A stretch of 20,290 bases of DNA from Bacteroidota bacterium (GCA_023453665.1 JAEXTA010000236.1:1-20290); one strand, 5' to 3'. Numbered from the stretch's first letter, positions 6,553 to 14,093 are shown. Notes: generated by a model not told the origin, from the sequence alone. Translations and numbers: made by a program.

Positions 6553-7701
6553 ATGAATCTTATAAAAATATTTTTTGCCGCATTAATTACTTTATCGAAC
6601 ATTCAGTTTGCACAGCAAAAAGTTACAGTGACTTTTAATGTGTATGCCTCAGGTTTAAATGATACAGATATAATATATATCTCAGGTAACCATGAACAAC
6701 TTGGCAACTGGCAGCCGGGTAAAATACGTTTGACTGCGCAAAAGAATTCTGAATGGTCTTTAGCAACAGAATTCGTTAAAGGCACTGAATTGGAGTTTAA
6801 GTTTACTTTAGGCGATTGGAGCAGAGAAGCATTAAATGATGATGAATCAGTTCCTGCAAATAACAAATTATTTGTTTTGACAGATACAGTTTTGAACATT
6901 ACAATTTCTAAATGGAGTAGTCCGGAAACAAAAAAAGTGACAGTGCAAATTACCGGCACTGTTGAATATCAAAGGCAGTTCAACAGTAACTTTGTAAAAC
7001 CCAGGGATATTATTATCCTGCTTCCTGAAAATTATTATTTCACTGATCAACACTACCCGGTTTTATATATGCACGATGGGCAAAACATTTTTGATCCTTC
7101 AACATCAACATTTGGTTATGATTGGCAGGTCGATGAAACGGCTGACAGCCTTATCAGAGCAAAATGTATTGAGTCGATTATAATTGTTGGTATATATAAC
7201 ACTTCAGAAAGATCATCTGAATATGCACCAAACGATACAGGCAAAGCATATATGAAATTTATTGTGGAAGAATTGAAACCATTTATTGATGAACATTACA
7301 GAACTATTCCCGATAGAAATAACACTGCTGTGGCAGGTTCATCAATGGGAGGATTAATAAGTTTTATGCTTCTATGGGAATACCCGAATATTTTTTCAAA
7401 AGCAGCCTGCTTATCTCCGGCTTTTAAAATCGGCAGGTTTGATTATGTCAGCAATGTTGTGAACACAACGAATATTCCTGATGATATATTAGTTTACATC
7501 GATAATGGAGGTATTGAACTTGAAGCACTTCTTCAACCAGGTATTGATGAAATGATATCTGCTCTTGAAACAAACGGTTTTTTGAGGGAGAAAAACTTTT
7601 ACTGGAAAAAATTTGAAACCGCATATCATAATGAACAGGCATGGGCTGATAGATTTTATTTACCACTAAAATTGTTTTTCGGAAGCGATAAGAGAGACTA
7701 A
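6553..7701 (+). CDS. Exported CBM20-esterase fusion
   Basis: This 382-residue protein has a signal peptide (MNLIKIFFAALITLSNIQFAQ, cut near 20-21). Residues 24-120 form a CBM20-like starch-binding domain: VTVTFNVYASG, ISGNHEQLGNWQPGKI, EWSLATEFVKGTELEFKFT. Residues 130-375 form an alpha/beta hydrolase of the esterase-D/enterochelin-esterase type (PF00756). Its landmarks are YPVLYMHDGQNIFD at 168-181, nucleophile Ser264 in AGSSMGG, a probable acid at Asp317 (VYIDNGG), and His359 (TAYHNEQAW). It is probably a periplasmic or secreted esterase brought to an alpha-glucan, but the ester bond cut is not readable from the sequence. It lies nine bases after yceH. Its stop codon overlaps that of the convergent histidine kinase gene. 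Family assignment is confident and substrate is unknown. Confidence 0.85.
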   Translation: MNLIKIFFAALITLSNIQFAQQKVTVTFNVYASGLNDTDIIYISGNHEQLGNWQPGKIRLTAQKNSEWSLATEFVKGTELEFKFTLGDWSREALNDDESVPANNKLFVLTDTVLNITISKWSSPETKKVTVQITGTVEYQRQFNSNFVKPRDIIILLPENYYFTDQHYPVLYMHDGQNIFDPSTSTFGYDWQVDETADSLIRAKCIESIIIVGIYNTSERSSEYAPNDTGKAYMKFIVEELKPFIDEHYRTIPDRNNTAVAGSSMGGLISFMLLWEYPNIFSKAACLSPAFKIGRFDYVSNVVNTTNIPDDILVYIDNGGIELEALLQPGIDEMISALETNGFLREKNFYWKKFETAYHNEQAWADRFYLPLKLFFGSDKRD

Positions 7702-9623
7702 TAACCCGGATCGAAAGTAACTACAAAAGATGAACCTTTGCCTTTTTCACTTGTAAAAGAAATTTCGGCATTGTTCAGTTCAACATATTTTTTTACGAGT
7801 GCAAGACCAAGTCCGTTTCCTTCAAACTTTCGGATATGACCCTGGTCTTCCTGTGAAAAAGTTTGAAAAAGATTTTTTTGATATTCAGCAGAAATCCCTA
7901 TTCCTGTATCTTTCACCTCAACACAAATTTTCTTTTGCGGATTCCTGTAAACACTAACTTCAACCCTGCCTTTATGCGTGTATTTAAGAGCATTATCCAC
8001 AAGATTCTGAAATATTTGTGTCACCGTATATCTGTCAGCAAGTACAGAAGCTTCTTTAATCTGACTGGTAAATAACATATCGATATTTTTTTCACTGGAA
8101 ATAGATTTGAATTCATTTATCAATCTGAATAACTCTTTATTCAATTCAACTGGTTCGTATTCAGCCTTGTAACTTCCGCTTTGGATTGATGACATGTTAA
8201 GGATAAGATCTATTGTTCGGAGCAGCCGTTTACCCGCGCTGTTGATGGAAAGCATTAGGTTATCATCGCCTTCAGCAAGTGAGTTGCCAAGTTCTTCTTC
8301 AATTATTGAAGTGGAAGTTAAAATAACATTTAATGGTGTTCTGATCTCATGAGACATCTGAGCAAGAAAGGCTGTTTTTAATCTGTCTGATTCTTCAGCC
8401 CGTTCCTTTGCAGCAATTAATTCTCTTTGTGCTTTTTTCTGTTCTGTGATATCAATCGCCTGAAGAATGTAATTCAGAGGGTTGCCCTTTTCATCTTTTA
8501 TAATAACCGATTCAACGATTGCATTAATTATCTTAGAGTCTTTTCTGATAAATCGTTTTTCGAAGTTTGCATCATTTATCGGTTGATTTGCCATCTGATA
8601 ATATCTTGAAGATTCAAATCCCCAGTCCTCCTGGTGTGTAATTGATTCATAAGATTTATGTATCAGTTCTTCAGAAGAATACCCAACTGTATTGCAGAAC
8701 GAATTATTTACATCAATGATGATATGTTTAGGAGAAAGGATAACCATTCCCACCGGCGCCATTTCAAACATCAGACGAAATCGTTCTTCACTTTTTCTTA
8801 ATGCCGCTTCAGTAATTTTTCTCTGATTTATCTCGAGTGCTAATTCACGTATCCTGCCTCTGGATTTAGCCTGTTCTTCAATATTTACCTTTTCAATCCT
8901 GTGATAAGCTTTTTCTAATTTTTCGGCAAGTGAATTGAGATAATCAGCTAATGATGCAACCTCATCTTTTGTTCTTACCTGTATCCTTTGTTTGAGATCT
9001 CCTTCAGAAATAGTTCGTGCATGTGAAAGAAGACTTATAAATGGTTTCGTAATCCTGTTTGTTATAAAGATCACAATGAACATTCCGGCAATGAAGACTA
9101 TTAAGCCGAGACCGGTAGTCGTCAACCGTGCTTTGAAGATTTCTTCATGATAATCAACAAGGCTATAACCGATATATAGTTTTCCAATTGTAAGATCACG
9201 GAATGGAACAGGAACAAGGATTTTGTATAAGGAATCAGAGTAGTTTATCTCGGATGCTGTTTTGGTTTTTATATAAAGATTTTGTTCTGCCTTATCAATA
9301 TTGGAAGCACGAACCACAGCTCCCGAATCATTCAGCAGAACCAGATATGTAACTTCTTTAACAAGACGGGTACTTTCCAGAGCATCATTTAATCCGTTTT
9401 CGTCATTAAAATATAATGCCTGTCCAAAATTCCAGGCAGTAATTCTTGATATACTCTCAGACTTATTCTGAATAGCTTTTTTTATTTGTTCTTCAAACTT
9501 TAATGCAAAAAAAGTTGAGATGAATGCAGAGATGAGAGCAATTAATACAATACTAAGCGAGTTTAATTTTGTCCTTAAACCTATAACCCCCTTTATAGGA
9601 TGTTGCCGCCGGAAAATTGCCAT
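7698..9623 (-). CDS. Membrane sensor histidine kinase (HAMP-PAS-HisKA-HATPase)
   Basis: This 641-residue kinase has, in order: a first membrane helix (about 20-42); an extracytoplasmic sensor region (about 45-168) that may be Cache-like (AWNFGQALYFND, IGKLYIGYSL); a second helix (about 170-189); HAMP (about 190-243); a short coiled linker; one PAS domain (about 275-395, ending DITEQKKAQREL); HisKA with MSHEIRTPLN, phospho-acceptor His425; and HATPase with N-box QNLVDNALKY (540-549), DTGIG (572-576) and GNGLGL (602-607). All catalytic boxes are intact, so it should autophosphorylate. It has no receiver domain, and no response-regulator gene is in the window, so its partner must be elsewhere. 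No strong ribosome site precedes the ATG at 9623. Its stop TAG shares bases with the TAA of the convergent esterase gene. Confidence 0.92.
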   Translation of the reverse strand: MAIFRRQHPIKGVIGLRTKLNSLSIVLIALISAFISTFFALKFEEQIKKAIQNKSESISRITAWNFGQALYFNDENGLNDALESTRLVKEVTYLVLLNDSGAVVRASNIDKAEQNLYIKTKTASEINYSDSLYKILVPVPFRDLTIGKLYIGYSLVDYHEEIFKARLTTTGLGLIVFIAGMFIVIFITNRITKPFISLLSHARTISEGDLKQRIQVRTKDEVASLADYLNSLAEKLEKAYHRIEKVNIEEQAKSRGRIRELALEINQRKITEAALRKSEERFRLMFEMAPVGMVILSPKHIIIDVNNSFCNTVGYSSEELIHKSYESITHQEDWGFESSRYYQMANQPINDANFEKRFIRKDSKIINAIVESVIIKDEKGNPLNYILQAIDITEQKKAQRELIAAKERAEESDRLKTAFLAQMSHEIRTPLNVILTSTSIIEEELGNSLAEGDDNLMLSINSAGKRLLRTIDLILNMSSIQSGSYKAEYEPVELNKELFRLINEFKSISSEKNIDMLFTSQIKEASVLADRYTVTQIFQNLVDNALKYTHKGRVEVSVYRNPQKKICVEVKDTGIGISAEYQKNLFQTFSQEDQGHIRKFEGNGLGLALVKKYVELNNAEISFTSEKGKGSSFVVTFDPGY

Positions 9624-9816
9624 TTGTTCTGTTTTGGATTAAAGAACTACAAAATAATTCATTGTTTAGAATTGAACGATCGGTTACAAATATCATATAA
9701 CCGAAAATGACCGACTTACTGAAAATCTCTGGCAAAATTTAGTTTTTATTTTATAAATAAAAAACTATCCCGCCTATATAAGTTTTGAAAGGTTAATAGA
9801 TTAGGTTTAAATTGTT

Positions 9817-10434
9817 CTACTTACTGGCGGGTAATTTTTTTTCAAAATGCTGGTAGTCCTTTAATGAAGTCCAGTCTCCGCCCCAGTCCCAGCCAAGTTT
9901 CTTAAATTCAGTAACAATAAAGTGCTCTTTATAAATCGTACCCGGTTCATCTGGAACATACCTGGAACCCTTCGGTGAATATATTTCATTTTTTATATGA
10001 GGATTTTGTTTAGGGTTAATATCGATCGCCTGGCCATATGAGTGATTTGACATTCTGGTTGTGCCAGCAACAACCCTGTAATTAAATGCTGACGTGTTAT
10101 TATCCATCATTGATTCATTATCCGACCAATTATACTTCACAATAGGAATTACTTTTTCAACAGGGAATTTTTCTTTTTTTATCAGCTCAAATATTTTTTT
10201 AAGATCAGTAACAAGTTTTTTATGAACTACTATTTGACCTTTGTGTAGTCTGTTATCGAAAGAATAATATTCCACATCTACAATTTCGAGTTGTGTTTTT
10301 ATTTCATCGGGAAAAATGATTCCGCTGAGTGATTCTTCCAACGAATAATTGCAATCAACAATCGGCTTAATGTCTTCTGTCTGCATAAAAAGTATTATAA
10401 TATTTAAGGAGAATAAAAAATTTAGTAGTAACAC
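9817..10434 (-). CDS. M15-family D-alanyl-D-alanine carboxypeptidase-like protein
   Basis: This 205-residue protein has an N-terminal hydrophobic stretch (LLLNFLFSLNIIILF) suiting a signal peptide or anchor. The catalytic part has the zinc signature of M15/VanY-like peptidases: MSNHSYGQAIDIN with His131 and Asp138, and DYQHFEK with His196, framed by GWDWGGDW. It matches the compact M15_4-type fold, whose members trim peptidoglycan stem peptides in the periplasm. The start is GTG at 10434, chosen because AGGAG lies five bases upstream; the first in-frame ATG (10386) would remove the hydrophobic segment and has no ribosome site. The gene is divergent from the FKBP gene, and downstream towards the histidine kinase is a 193-base gap with no clear terminator. 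The exact bond cut is inferred from the family. Confidence 0.87.
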   Translation of the reverse strand: MLLLNFLFSLNIIILFMQTEDIKPIVDCNYSLEESLSGIIFPDEIKTQLEIVDVEYYSFDNRLHKGQIVVHKKLVTDLKKIFELIKKEKFPVEKVIPIVKYNWSDNESMMDNNTSAFNYRVVAGTTRMSNHSYGQAIDINPKQNPHIKNEIYSPKGSRYVPDEPGTIYKEHFIVTEFKKLGWDWGGDWTSLKDYQHFEKKLPASK

Positions 10435-10439
10435 TCACA

Positions 10440-10444
10440 CTCCT
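10440..10444 (-). promoter_or_regulatory. Ribosome binding site that sets the M15 peptidase GTG start
   Basis: On the minus strand AGGAG (10444-10440) is followed by the five-base spacer TGTGA and then GTG (10434-10432). This supports GTG as the start codon over the in-frame ATG 48 bases downstream. Confidence 0.65.
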
Positions 10445-10479
10445 GATAAAATTTACTATCAATAACCCTTTGCAAGATA

Positions 10480-10510
10480 TATGATAATAACTTCAAAATA
10501 AATATATTTG
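10480..10510 (+). promoter_or_regulatory. Possible promoter for the FKBP gene
   Basis: TATATTTG at 10503-10510 matches the Bacteroidota -7 octamer exactly. Nineteen bases upstream lies TATG (10480-10483), three of four bases of the -33 TTTG. The predicted leader is under 20 bases and includes the AAAGGGA ribosome site before the ATG. Confidence 0.35.
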
Positions 10511-10533
10511 CGCCCTAATACTGAAAGGGATTT

Positions 10534-11346
10534 ATGAAAATTTATTTGTTTGCATTTTTGTTATTAACATTGTTTATCGGCTGCAACAGCGAACCAGATA
10601 TCTTAACAACTAAAAAAGGTATAAAGTATAAGGAAAATAAAGTAGGAACCGGAGAGGCTGTTAAAAAAGGAGATAGAGTAACAGTTCACTTTAAAGCCTG
10701 GGTTGTATCAGATTCATCGGATATATTCGGTGACTGGTCAAAAGACTCAACAAAATTATCACAGGTTGTTGGTGACTCCAGGATGAGCAACAGGCCGGCT
10801 ATCTTTACTCTTGATTCAGTAAGTTTTGCACCGGGGATAGATGAAGTTATAATCGGAATGAAACCCGGCGGTATTAAGACAGTAATTCTTCCTCCGTTTA
10901 ATGACCCAAATAATCCTATGGGATCACAACCATCATACAAACTTGTAATAGAACTTGTTGAGTTTAAAACAGTTACTCCTGTGAAAATGTGGGATATTGA
11001 TACTACAAACACTACAACAAGTAATAGTGGATTGAAGTACATTCTAGTAAAAGAAGGTGAAGGAGAGAATGCAAAAGCAGGTGATATAGTAACTGTGCAT
11101 TATTCAGGCTTCCTGGTTAACGGAAATAAATTTGATAGTTCTGTAGAAAATGAACAGCCATTAGAATTTAAACTTGGAGAAAAAAGAGTAATTCCTGGAT
11201 GGGAGGAAGGAATTGCGATGATGAAAAAAGGCGGAAAAGCAAGATTGATTATTCCTCCCGTACTCGGATTTGGTGAATCAGATAGACCGGGCATTCCAGC
11301 AAATTCAACTTTAATTTTTGATGTCGAACTTGTTGATATCAAATAA
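10534..11346 (+). CDS. Lipoprotein with tandem FKBP-type prolyl isomerase domains
   Basis: This 270-residue protein has a lipoprotein signal ending in LFIGC (lipidated Cys17). It carries two FKBP domains, about residues 28-144 and 165-270. The second has the canonical active-site set: VHYSGF (Tyr190), KFDSS (Phe200, Asp201), RVIPGWEEG (Val219, Ile220, Trp223), LGFGE and the closing IFDVELVDI (Phe262). The first keeps the fold (KKGDRVTVHF, PGGIKTVILPP) but has lost key residues: Phe53 for the Tyr, Gly-Ile at 100-101 where the Pro-Gly-Trp motif would end in Trp, and an insertion around 64-92. The protein therefore probably folds proline-containing exported proteins through domain 2, with domain 1 serving binding or dimerisation. 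Ribosome site AAAGGGA precedes the ATG. A terminator at 11376-11406 closes the gene. The lipid anchor would place it in the periplasm or on the outer membrane. Confidence 0.9.
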   Translation: MKIYLFAFLLLTLFIGCNSEPDILTTKKGIKYKENKVGTGEAVKKGDRVTVHFKAWVVSDSSDIFGDWSKDSTKLSQVVGDSRMSNRPAIFTLDSVSFAPGIDEVIIGMKPGGIKTVILPPFNDPNNPMGSQPSYKLVIELVEFKTVTPVKMWDIDTTNTTTSNSGLKYILVKEGEGENAKAGDIVTVHYSGFLVNGNKFDSSVENEQPLEFKLGEKRVIPGWEEGIAMMKKGGKARLIIPPVLGFGESDRPGIPANSTLIFDVELVDIK

Positions 11347-11375
11347 TTGACGTTTAATAAAACAGAAGATTTATT

Positions 11376-11406
11376 AAAACCGTAAGCCAATTCTTACGGT
11401 TTTTTT
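11376..11406. terminator. Bidirectional terminator between the FKBP and kinase genes
   Basis: AAAACCGTAAG (11376-11386) pairs with CTTACGGTTTT (11393-11403) around a 6-base loop. The plus strand runs on through T residues to 11406, and the minus strand also leaves a TTTT tail from the left arm. It sits between two convergent genes (stops at 11346 and 11411) and can serve both. Confidence 0.85.
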
Positions 11407-11410
11407 ATAA

Positions 11411-12286
11411 TCATTTCAAATAACTTTTTAACAAACCCAAAGCCTGGTGATAATAACTTCCGCCGAACAAATTCAGATGGTTCATCACGTGGTAAAGTTT
11501 ATAGATGTTTTCACGATACAGATAATCTTCTGTCAGCGGGTAGTTTTCATTGTACGCAGTGTAGAATTCTGAAGAAAATCCGCCGAACAGTTTTGTCATT
11601 GCCAGATCAGCTTCCCGGTTTCCATAATAAACTGCAGGATCAATAAGACAGGCTGATCCTGTTTCATCAATCATAAAATTTCCTCCCCAAAGATCACCGT
11701 GAAGCAAAGATGGTTTTTCTATAACTCCACCCAGAATCGAGTTGATTCTTTTTTCAAGTTGAATAAAACAACTTCTTAATTCGCCATCAGCGTAACCTTT
11801 TTTTTCTGCTAGTTTCAGTTGAAACAATAGTCTTTTATCGAAATAAAAATTAACCCAATCGTTTTTTTGATTTTCATCCGGGATATTTCGCTGAATGGTA
11901 GAGCCGATAAAGTTATCCTCATAAAACCCGAATGAATCTGAAGTGGTTTTGTGCAGCTCCGCAAATTGATATCCAAACTCACCAAAAAAGTTTTTATGAG
12001 ATTTACCCTGCCTGATAAACTCAGTTATTATAAAATTTTTTTCACTCATAATGACTTTTGGAATTTTAATGGAGCCAGATTTTTTCAGTTCTTCTAATCC
12101 ATTAGCTTCTTTAATAAAGAAATTTTCGGGTACCTCTTTATTGAATTTTAGGAAAAAATTTTCACCGCTATCCGTAACAAGTTTATAAGCATCACTTATA
12201 CAGCCGCCTGAAAGAGATTCTGAATTTGCAATTCTTAATCCAGTTTTATTTTCTATTACCCTGAATATTTCAAAAATGTTTTTCAT
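11411..12286 (-). CDS. Fructosamine/ketosamine-3-kinase-family protein
   Basis: The 291-residue product matches the fructosamine-kinase (FN3K) family in length and motifs. The N-terminal lobe has SLSGGCISDAYKL (phosphate-binding loop, about 25-36) and Lys47 in FFLKF. The catalytic loop is LLHGDLWGGNFM with Asp198 as probable base, followed by LIDPAVYYGNREADLAM with metal-binding Asp216. Bacterial members characterised to date phosphorylate ketosamines such as ribulosamines and erythrulosamines on the 3-hydroxyl, destabilising sugar adducts on protein lysines (deglycation). The start ATG at 12286 lies inside the end of the upstream phosphatase gene, a 17-base overlap, so translation is probably coupled. 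Cytoplasmic; no signal peptide. True substrate (protein-bound or free amine) is inferred. Confidence 0.9.
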   Translation of the reverse strand: MKNIFEIFRVIENKTGLRIANSESLSGGCISDAYKLVTDSGENFFLKFNKEVPENFFIKEANGLEELKKSGSIKIPKVIMSEKNFIITEFIRQGKSHKNFFGEFGYQFAELHKTTSDSFGFYEDNFIGSTIQRNIPDENQKNDWVNFYFDKRLLFQLKLAEKKGYADGELRSCFIQLEKRINSILGGVIEKPSLLHGDLWGGNFMIDETGSACLIDPAVYYGNREADLAMTKLFGGFSSEFYTAYNENYPLTEDYLYRENIYKLYHVMNHLNLFGGSYYHQALGLLKSYLK

Positions 12287-12755
12287 TCTGAATAGTATTT
12301 AAAAGGTTATTGCAAGTGTCTTCCAACAAATCGAGTACGTGTTCAAATCCTGAAGGACCTCCATAATACGGATCAGGTATTTCGGTTACTGATTTGTCTG
12401 TGGCATAGTCTTTCATCTTTTTGATTTTATTGAGAAATATTCTTTTAACGTCGGTAGCAAGAACATCACTATAATTTGAATCATCCATTGTTATGATGTA
12501 ATCAAACTTTTCAAAATCTTTTGATGGATTAAATTTTCTTGCAATATGAGTTATGTTATATCCACGTGCTGCCGCATGTGTTCTCATTCTTGCATCAGCT
12601 TTTTCACCTTCATGATAGCCTATAGTTCCGGCAGAATCTATTTCGAATTTATCAGCTAATCCTTTTTTACTAACAAAGTGTTTGAATACAGTTTCAGCTG
12701 AAGGCGATCGGCATATATTTCCCATACAAACGAACAGAACTTTTATTTTTTCCAT
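12270..12755 (-). CDS. Low-molecular-weight protein-tyrosine-phosphatase family
   Basis: The 161-residue protein begins with the LMW-PTP active-site loop VCMGNICRSPSAE, giving nucleophile Cys10 and Arg16 in the C-x5-R-S signature. The general acid lies in IPDPYYGG (Asp128). Length fits the family and there is no signal peptide. In other bacteria LMW-PTP genes commonly act on tyrosine-phosphorylated kinases of exopolysaccharide export, but no such kinase is nearby. Here the gene overlaps an FN3K-family gene by 17 bases, an arrangement linked in earlier work to hydrolysis of phosphorylated ketosamine-precursor sugars. The start is supported by GGAG five bases upstream. No promoter is clear; GATATTTG (minus strand, 12791-12784) resembles a -7 octamer with one mismatch. 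Confidence 0.93.
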   Translation of the reverse strand: MEKIKVLFVCMGNICRSPSAETVFKHFVSKKGLADKFEIDSAGTIGYHEGEKADARMRTHAAARGYNITHIARKFNPSKDFEKFDYIITMDDSNYSDVLATDVKRIFLNKIKKMKDYATDKSVTEIPDPYYGGPSGFEHVLDLLEDTCNNLLNTIQNEKHF

Positions 12756-12899
12756 AATTCTCCACTAAATAAAAATTTCAGTTCAAATATCTTTATTAAA
12801 GAACTAAAAAAAAATATTTCAGTCATCACAATTCTTTTATTGAGAAAAACATTTCTAAGTATATTGTACACTAAAAGAAATGTCATGTTCAGCATTGTA

Positions 12900-12954
12900 G
12901 CCATTTAATAGTGATTATCCGTCAATTTCATTAATTTTATGTGCATTAAATGGC
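12900..12954. repeat. 10-bp inverted repeat upstream of the beta-barrel gene
   Basis: GCCATTTAAT (12900-12909) and ATTAAATGGC (12945-12954) are perfect complements separated by 35 bases. The right arm ends two bases before a -7-like TATGTTTG (12957-12964). This could be an operator or a structured leader, but in AT-rich DNA a 10-bp pair at this distance can arise by chance. Confidence 0.3.
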
Positions 12955-12956
12955 AC

Positions 12957-12964
12957 TATGTTTG
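12957..12964 (+). promoter_or_regulatory. Possible -7 element of the beta-barrel gene
   Basis: TATGTTTG matches the TAnnTTTG octamer exactly, about 31 bases before the ATG at 12995. No good TTTG lies at the expected distance upstream (TTTT at 12935-12938 is 18 bases away), so this is a weak call. Confidence 0.3.
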
Positions 12965-12994
12965 TCAACTACGATTGAATAATCTGAGGTAATA

Positions 12995-13624
12995 ATGAAA
13001 AAAATAATTGGTTTGATCGTCCTGCTTTTTTCCATAAATACTTTCGCACAGCATGGTGCGGCTGCAATTAAATTAGGTCATTTCAGTCCGTCAGCATCTG
13101 ATGGTGGATTTATTGTTGGTTATGAAGGTTCACACTTTGTTGACAGCCGCTTACTCTTCGGTTGGAGCATTGACTGGTTCCATAAGAATTATGTGGATAA
13201 AAAACTTGTATCACAATTTAACCAGGCAGGAGTTGGCGGCACTTCAAATGAACTTCGTGCAAAAACAAACCTTCATGATTTTCCTTTAATGATAAATCTT
13301 ACTGCAAGATTTCCTGTAGCTCAGCTAATTGATGTGTATGGAACAGGTGCAATAGGTGCTGAAATATTATTAATTAATTACAGAAATTATCAGAATCCGG
13401 ACGAGGATGAATTTAAAGCCGCATTTGATTTTAACTGGAGATTAGGTGCAGGCTTGATTTATATAGTAGGAAAAAGATCAGAAGTATTTTTAGAACTTGG
13501 ATTTCATTCTTCAAAACCAAGCTGGGAATATGAAGTAAATGATACTTTCGGTTCAAGAACATTTGAAAGAGAATATGATATGAGCGGACTGCTTGCAAGA
13601 GTGGGTTTCCGCTTTTATTATTGA
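12995..13624 (+). CDS. Exported outer-membrane beta-barrel-like protein
   Basis: This 209-residue protein has a clear signal peptide (MKKIIGLIVLLFSINTFAQ). The mature part alternates polar and hydrophobic residues in strand-like segments (GFIVGYEGSHF, RLLFGWSIDWF, FPLMINLTARFP, DVYGTGAIGAEILLI, FNWRLGAGLIYIVG, SEVFLELGFHS), and ends in FRFYY, whose terminal aromatic residue suits outer-membrane barrel assembly. I do not recognise a named family; the pattern resembles small outer-membrane beta-barrel proteins of Bacteroidota. Ribosome site GAGGT lies four bases before the ATG. The gene stands alone between a divergent LMW-PTP gene and the convergent yjbQ gene. Function unknown. Confidence 0.75.
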   Translation: MKKIIGLIVLLFSINTFAQHGAAAIKLGHFSPSASDGGFIVGYEGSHFVDSRLLFGWSIDWFHKNYVDKKLVSQFNQAGVGGTSNELRAKTNLHDFPLMINLTARFPVAQLIDVYGTGAIGAEILLINYRNYQNPDEDEFKAAFDFNWRLGAGLIYIVGKRSEVFLELGFHSSKPSWEYEVNDTFGSRTFEREYDMSGLLARVGFRFYY

Positions 13625-13636
13625 AATGATTCAGAT

Positions 13637-13660
13637 GATCCGGTTCGTTTGAGCCGGATC
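13637..13660. terminator. Candidate hairpin between the barrel gene and yjbQ
   Basis: GATCCGGTTC (13637-13646) and GAGCCGGATC (13651-13660) form a 10-bp stem with one G-U pair and a GTTT loop. It lies 12 bases after the barrel gene's stop, and its end overlaps the first base pairs of the convergent yjbQ stop codon (13659-13661). The T-run comes only after eight bases (TTTTT from 13670), so termination strength is uncertain. Confidence 0.45.
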
Positions 13661-14093
13661 AATTTATAGTTTTTCCTGTCAGCGTTAGAACTAACTTTCG
13701 TGAACCTCCGTCAATCCGGTGTTCACATAAATAAATTCCCTGCCAGATTCCGAGATTTAATTTTCCCTTAGTTACAGGAATTGTCAGATCACATCCTGTT
13801 AATGTGGATTTAATATGTGCCGGCATATCATCCGAACCCTCAGAATCATGTTGAAAATACGGTTCATTTTCAGGTACTGCTTTATCAAAATAATTTTTCA
13901 TATCACTGCGTACTGAAGGGTCTGCGTTTTCATTCAAAGTGAGTGACGCTGAAGTATGCTTAATTAAAATATGAAGTAATCCTGCTTCAATATTTTTTAT
14001 TTCCGGAAGAGATGAGAGTATCTGATCTGTTATGAGATGAAATCCCTTATTTACGGCTTTTAATGTAATCTCTTTTTGAAAAAAGTCTGACAT
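13659..14093 (-). CDS. yjbQ: YjbQ/UPF0047-family protein
   Basis: The 144-residue protein has the UPF0047 pattern from end to end: EAGLLHILIKHTSASLTLNENADPSV, HDSEGSDDMPAHIKSTLTG, GKLNLGIWQGIYLCEHR. The conserved His, Asp and Glu residues in these blocks form a putative metal/active site. Members have been called secondary thiamine-phosphate synthases from weak in vivo complementation, and the biological reaction remains unsettled. Cytoplasmic, no signal peptide. The gene follows a terminator (14113-14146) on the same strand, so it should have its own promoter, but I see no good match and no Shine-Dalgarno sequence before the ATG. Its stop overlaps the hairpin shared with the convergent barrel gene. 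Confidence 0.92.
   Translation of the reverse strand: MSDFFQKEITLKAVNKGFHLITDQILSSLPEIKNIEAGLLHILIKHTSASLTLNENADPSVRSDMKNYFDKAVPENEPYFQHDSEGSDDMPAHIKSTLTGCDLTIPVTKGKLNLGIWQGIYLCEHRIDGGSRKLVLTLTGKTIN

Noticed and set aside
9680..9704. TCGGTTA...TAACCGA inverted repeat upstream of the histidine kinase gene
   Set aside because: The arms are only 7 bp with an 11-base spacer, which is expected by chance in 20 kb, and no promoter element lies at the right distance.
9741..9766. AT-only hairpin as terminator for the M15 peptidase
   Set aside because: The stem contains almost no G-C pairs, needs a bulge, and on the minus strand is followed by AAATTTTG rather than a T-run.
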